Assembly: GCF_030410375.1 (NCBI RefSeq)
Contig: NZ_JAUHHE010000008.1
Location: forward strand, 104,234 to 168,233
Reading direction: 5' to 3'
Length of the DNA stretch: 64,000 nt
Origin: Zwartia vadi
Lineage (GTDB): Bacteria; Pseudomonadota; Gammaproteobacteria; Burkholderiales; Burkholderiaceae_B
The notes beneath the pieces were generated by a model that searched no databases, was not told the DNA's origin, and worked only from the letters and a program-made list of their open reading frames with translations. The position numbers were made by a program, and so were the translations under genes. Numbering within the stretch: position 1 is the stretch's first letter; the number at the start of each line of letters is the position of its first letter. Positions 60,652 through 64,000 of this stretch are shown here, in pieces.

Positions 60652-62370
60652 ATGGAACTCAATGGCGCAGACATCGTCACGCGCGTTTTAGCCGAAGAAG
60701 GCGTAGAACACGTATTTGGCTATCCAGGTGGAGCTGTGCTCTACATTTACGACGCCATCTACAAGCAAGACAAATTCAAACATATTCTGGTGAGGCACGA
60801 GCAAGCCGCGGTTCACGCTGCGGATGCGTATTCACGTTCCTCCAACAAGGTCGGTGTGTGTCTCGTGACCAGTGGTCCAGGCGTCACCAACGCGGTTACA
60901 GGTATAGCCACGGCTTACATGGACTCCATTCCGATGGTGATCATCAGCGGTCAAGTGCCTACGCACGCGATTGGTGAGGACGCTTTTCAGGAGTGCGATA
61001 CGGTTGGTATCACGCGTCCCTGCGTCAAACACAATTTCTTGGTGCGTGACGTCAAAGAACTGGCCGATACGATGCGCAAGGCGTTTTACATCGCCCGCAC
61101 CGGTCGACCCGGCCCCGTTCTGGTTGATATCCCCAAAGACGTTTCTTTTGCGCATTGCAAATACGCGCCACCCAAAGCCGAGCCCGTCATGCGCTCCTAC
61201 GCTCCCGTCGTCAAGGGGCATCAGGGCCAAATCAAAAAAGCCGTGCAGATGTTGCTGCAGGCCGAGCGTCCTATGATCTATACCGGTGGCGGTGTGATTC
61301 TTTCCGACGCATCCCCGGAGTTGCATCAGTTTGTCCGCATGATCGGTGCGCCCTGCACCAACACGTTGATGGGTCTTGGTGCGTATCCCGCGACAGACAA
61401 GCAGTTTGTCGGGATGCCCGGCATGCACGGCACGTACGAAGCCAATATGGCGATGCAGCACTGCGACGTTCTGATTGCGGTCGGTGCGCGTTTTGATGAC
61501 CGAGTGATTGGTAACCCCAAGCATTTCTCTCAAAATCCCCGCAAAATCATCCATATCGATATTGATCCTTCGTCCATCTCAAAACGCGTCAAAGTCGATG
61601 TGCCAATTGTTGGTAACGTCAAGGACGTTTTGATCGAGTTGATGTCCCAGTATCAAGTTGCTGCTGCCGAAACGCGTCCCAACACAGAGGCCTTGGCCAA
61701 GTGGTGGCAGCAAGTCGGTGTTTGGCGCAGCAAAGAGTGCATGAAATTCGCGGACTCCACAGAGTTGATCAAGCCACAGTCTGTGGTTCAAAAGCTTTGG
61801 GAAATCACAGGCGGTGACGCATACATCACGTCAGATGTCGGTCAGCATCAGATGTGGGCTGCCCAGTACTATGGTTTCGACAAGCCGCGTCGCTGGATTA
61901 ACTCGGGCGGTCTCGGCACGATGGGCGTGGGTTTGCCTTACGCAATGGGCGTTCAGATGGCCAATCCTGATGCCACGGTGGCTTGTATTACGGGTGAAGG
62001 CTCTATTCAGATGAATATCCAGGAGCTTTCTACGTGCCGTCAGTACCACCTGACCCCCAAGATCATATGCCTGAATAATCGTTTTCTTGGCATGGTGCGC
62101 CAGTGGCAGCAGATAGATTACTCTTCGCGCTACTCAGAGTCCTACATGGACGCATTGCCTGATTTCGTCAAACTGGCTGAGGCGTATGGTCATGTGGGCA
62201 TGCGTATTGACAAGCCCGCTGATGTCGAGGGTGCCTTGCGCGAAGCCTTCAAGCTCAAAGATCGTCTCGTATTCATGGACTTCATTACGGATCAAAGCGA
62301 AAACGTCTGGCCGATGGTCAAGGCGGGTAAAGGCTTGACCGAGATGTTGCTCGGTTCTGAAGATCTGTAA
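60652..62370 (+). CDS. ilvI: Acetolactate synthase large subunit
   Basis: A 572-aa thiamine-diphosphate enzyme that condenses two pyruvates (or pyruvate and 2-oxobutyrate) in branched-chain amino-acid synthesis. The catalytic glutamate is in VRHEQAAVHAADAY (about residues 46-59). The thiamine motif GEGSIQMNIQELSTCRQYHLTPKIICLNN (cited by GEGSIQMNIQEL, about 449) and the FAD-binding region are normal. I chose ATG 60652, the start of MELNGADIV, with AGGA upstream; the longer frame to 60565 is not family-like. It is the first gene of ilvIHC. Confidence 0.94.
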   Translation: MELNGADIVTRVLAEEGVEHVFGYPGGAVLYIYDAIYKQDKFKHILVRHEQAAVHAADAYSRSSNKVGVCLVTSGPGVTNAVTGIATAYMDSIPMVIISGQVPTHAIGEDAFQECDTVGITRPCVKHNFLVRDVKELADTMRKAFYIARTGRPGPVLVDIPKDVSFAHCKYAPPKAEPVMRSYAPVVKGHQGQIKKAVQMLLQAERPMIYTGGGVILSDASPELHQFVRMIGAPCTNTLMGLGAYPATDKQFVGMPGMHGTYEANMAMQHCDVLIAVGARFDDRVIGNPKHFSQNPRKIIHIDIDPSSISKRVKVDVPIVGNVKDVLIELMSQYQVAAAETRPNTEALAKWWQQVGVWRSKECMKFADSTELIKPQSVVQKLWEITGGDAYITSDVGQHQMWAAQYYGFDKPRRWINSGGLGTMGVGLPYAMGVQMANPDATVACITGEGSIQMNIQELSTCRQYHLTPKIICLNNRFLGMVRQWQQIDYSSRYSESYMDALPDFVKLAEAYGHVGMRIDKPADVEGALREAFKLKDRLVFMDFITDQSENVWPMVKAGKGLTEMLLGSEDL

Positions 62371-62381
62371 GGGGGACATCC

Positions 62382-62873
62382 ATGAAACATATTATTTCAG
62401 TGCTGATGGAAAATGCGCCTGGTGCGTTGTCACGTGTGGTGGGTTTATTCTCCGCAAGAGGCTACAACATCGAGACCTTGACGGTCGCGCCGACTGAAGA
62501 CAACACCTTGTCACGACTGACGCTCGTCACAATGGGTTCGGACGATGTGATCGAACAGATCACCAAGCATCTGAATCGTTTGGTGGACGTGATCAAGGTT
62601 GTCGATTTGACCGAAGGACCGCATCTCGAGCGAGAGCTGATGCTGATCAAGGTTCGCGCGGTGGGCAAAGAACGTGAAGAAATGAAGCGGATGGCGGATA
62701 TTTTTCGCGGCCGTATCATTGATGTCACCGATAAGGCCTACACCATCGAGTTGACTGGTAATCAAGACAAGATTCAGGCGTTTATCGATGCCTTGGATCG
62801 AAGTGCGATTTTGGAGACTGTCCGTACTGGCGTCTCAGGAATCGGTCGCGGCGAGCGTATCCTGAAGCTGTGA
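62382..62873 (+). CDS. ilvH: Acetolactate synthase small regulatory subunit
   Basis: A 163-aa regulatory partner of the large subunit that binds valine and gives feedback inhibition. It begins MKHIISVLMENAPGALSRVVGLFSARGYNIETLTVAPTED, cited here by LMENAPGALSRVVGLF, the ACT-domain signature. The C-terminal half carries the usual LIKVRAVGKEREEMKRMADIF. ATG 62382 is 11 bp after ilvI with a GGGGG ribosome site, so the two are co-translated. Confidence 0.95.
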   Translation: MKHIISVLMENAPGALSRVVGLFSARGYNIETLTVAPTEDNTLSRLTLVTMGSDDVIEQITKHLNRLVDVIKVVDLTEGPHLERELMLIKVRAVGKEREEMKRMADIFRGRIIDVTDKAYTIELTGNQDKIQAFIDALDRSAILETVRTGVSGIGRGERILKL

Positions 62874-62910
62874 TCTGCTGCTGAATATTCAAAGTTGTTT
62901 CAACGATTAA

Positions 62911-63960
<1,050 letters not shown>

Positions 63961-63961
63961 T

Positions 63962-63975
63962 CTGATTTAAATCAG
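63962..63975 (+). repeat. 14-bp perfect palindrome after ilvC
   Basis: CTGATTTAAATCAG is perfectly self-complementary and starts 2 bp after the ilvC stop. It may be an mRNA-end hairpin or a binding site; no T-run follows inside the window. Confidence 0.45.
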
Positions 63976-64000
63976 TATGCAGTTCAAACACGCCCCTCGG

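Noticed and set aside
60832..61554. A 240-codon minus-strand frame inside ilvI (and a similar one inside ilvC at 63157-63879)
   Set aside because: Both are shadows of strongly conserved genes, produced by codon bias.

Overview
The window looks like chromosomal DNA of a beta-proteobacterium of the order Burkholderiales, most likely family Alcaligenaceae (Bordetella/Achromobacter relatives). The evidence is four orphan tripartite-tricarboxylate (Bug) receptors without TctA/TctB, the gloB-methyltransferase-rnhA-dnaQ block, the bdhA-adc-DUF3734 patatin block and an ilvIHC operon. I see no rRNA, CRISPR array, insertion sequence, prophage or integrase. Genes are packed tightly, and six convergent pairs overlap at their 3' ends.

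Layout. 1-3.7 kb: iron(III) ABC transporter (fbpC partial, divergent from fbpB-fbpA) with a Fur box between fbpB and fbpA. 3.7-5.1 kb: a 458-aa protein I cannot assign. 5.3-6.6 kb: a two-gene YeeE/YedE sulfur transporter behind an FNR-type box and an AT-rich palindrome. 6.7-10.5 kb: Baeyer-Villiger monooxygenase, enoyl-CoA hydratase and a beta-lactamase-fold hydrolase. 10.6-15.4 kb: Atm1-type ABC exporter, nitroreductase, EamA transporter and a glycine-reductase-subunit-B-like protein. 15.4-19.3 kb: Bug receptor, fumarase/aspartase-superfamily lyase and class I fumarase. 19.3-23.1 kb: LOG-family protein, FAH-family hydrolase and the Kup potassium transporter.

23.1-32.2 kb is the most unusual region. 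On the minus strand lies an operon of a short OpgH-like glucosyltransferase, an NdvA-like ABC exporter and a methyltransferase. Divergent from it are a zinc-less MDR dehydrogenase, a PTPS/QueD-like protein with most catalytic residues lost, and a GT4 glycosyltransferase. These are followed by a RibD-type reductase and a GTP cyclohydrolase II fused to a dead RibB domain. The set fits a dedicated GTP-derived pathway rather than riboflavin synthesis; its product is unknown.

32.2-43.7 kb: lipoprotein, amidase, host-attachment protein and SulP transporter on either side of an FNR-type box, a CYTH-like protein coupled to a split chromate transporter, fabI, mltD, gloB, methyltransferase, rnhA and dnaQ. 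43.7-53.7 kb: a catabolic island with two enolase-superfamily enzymes, an alpha/beta hydrolase, a LigI-like amidohydrolase, a cysteine-less CMD protein, three Bug receptors, a LysR regulator and an amidase. 53.7-64 kb: a small membrane protein, tRNA-Ser(CGA), yaaA, bdhA, acetoacetate decarboxylase, patatin, a FUSC transporter, then ilvI-ilvH-ilvC.

All functions are read from motifs and remembered family features; no database search was run.
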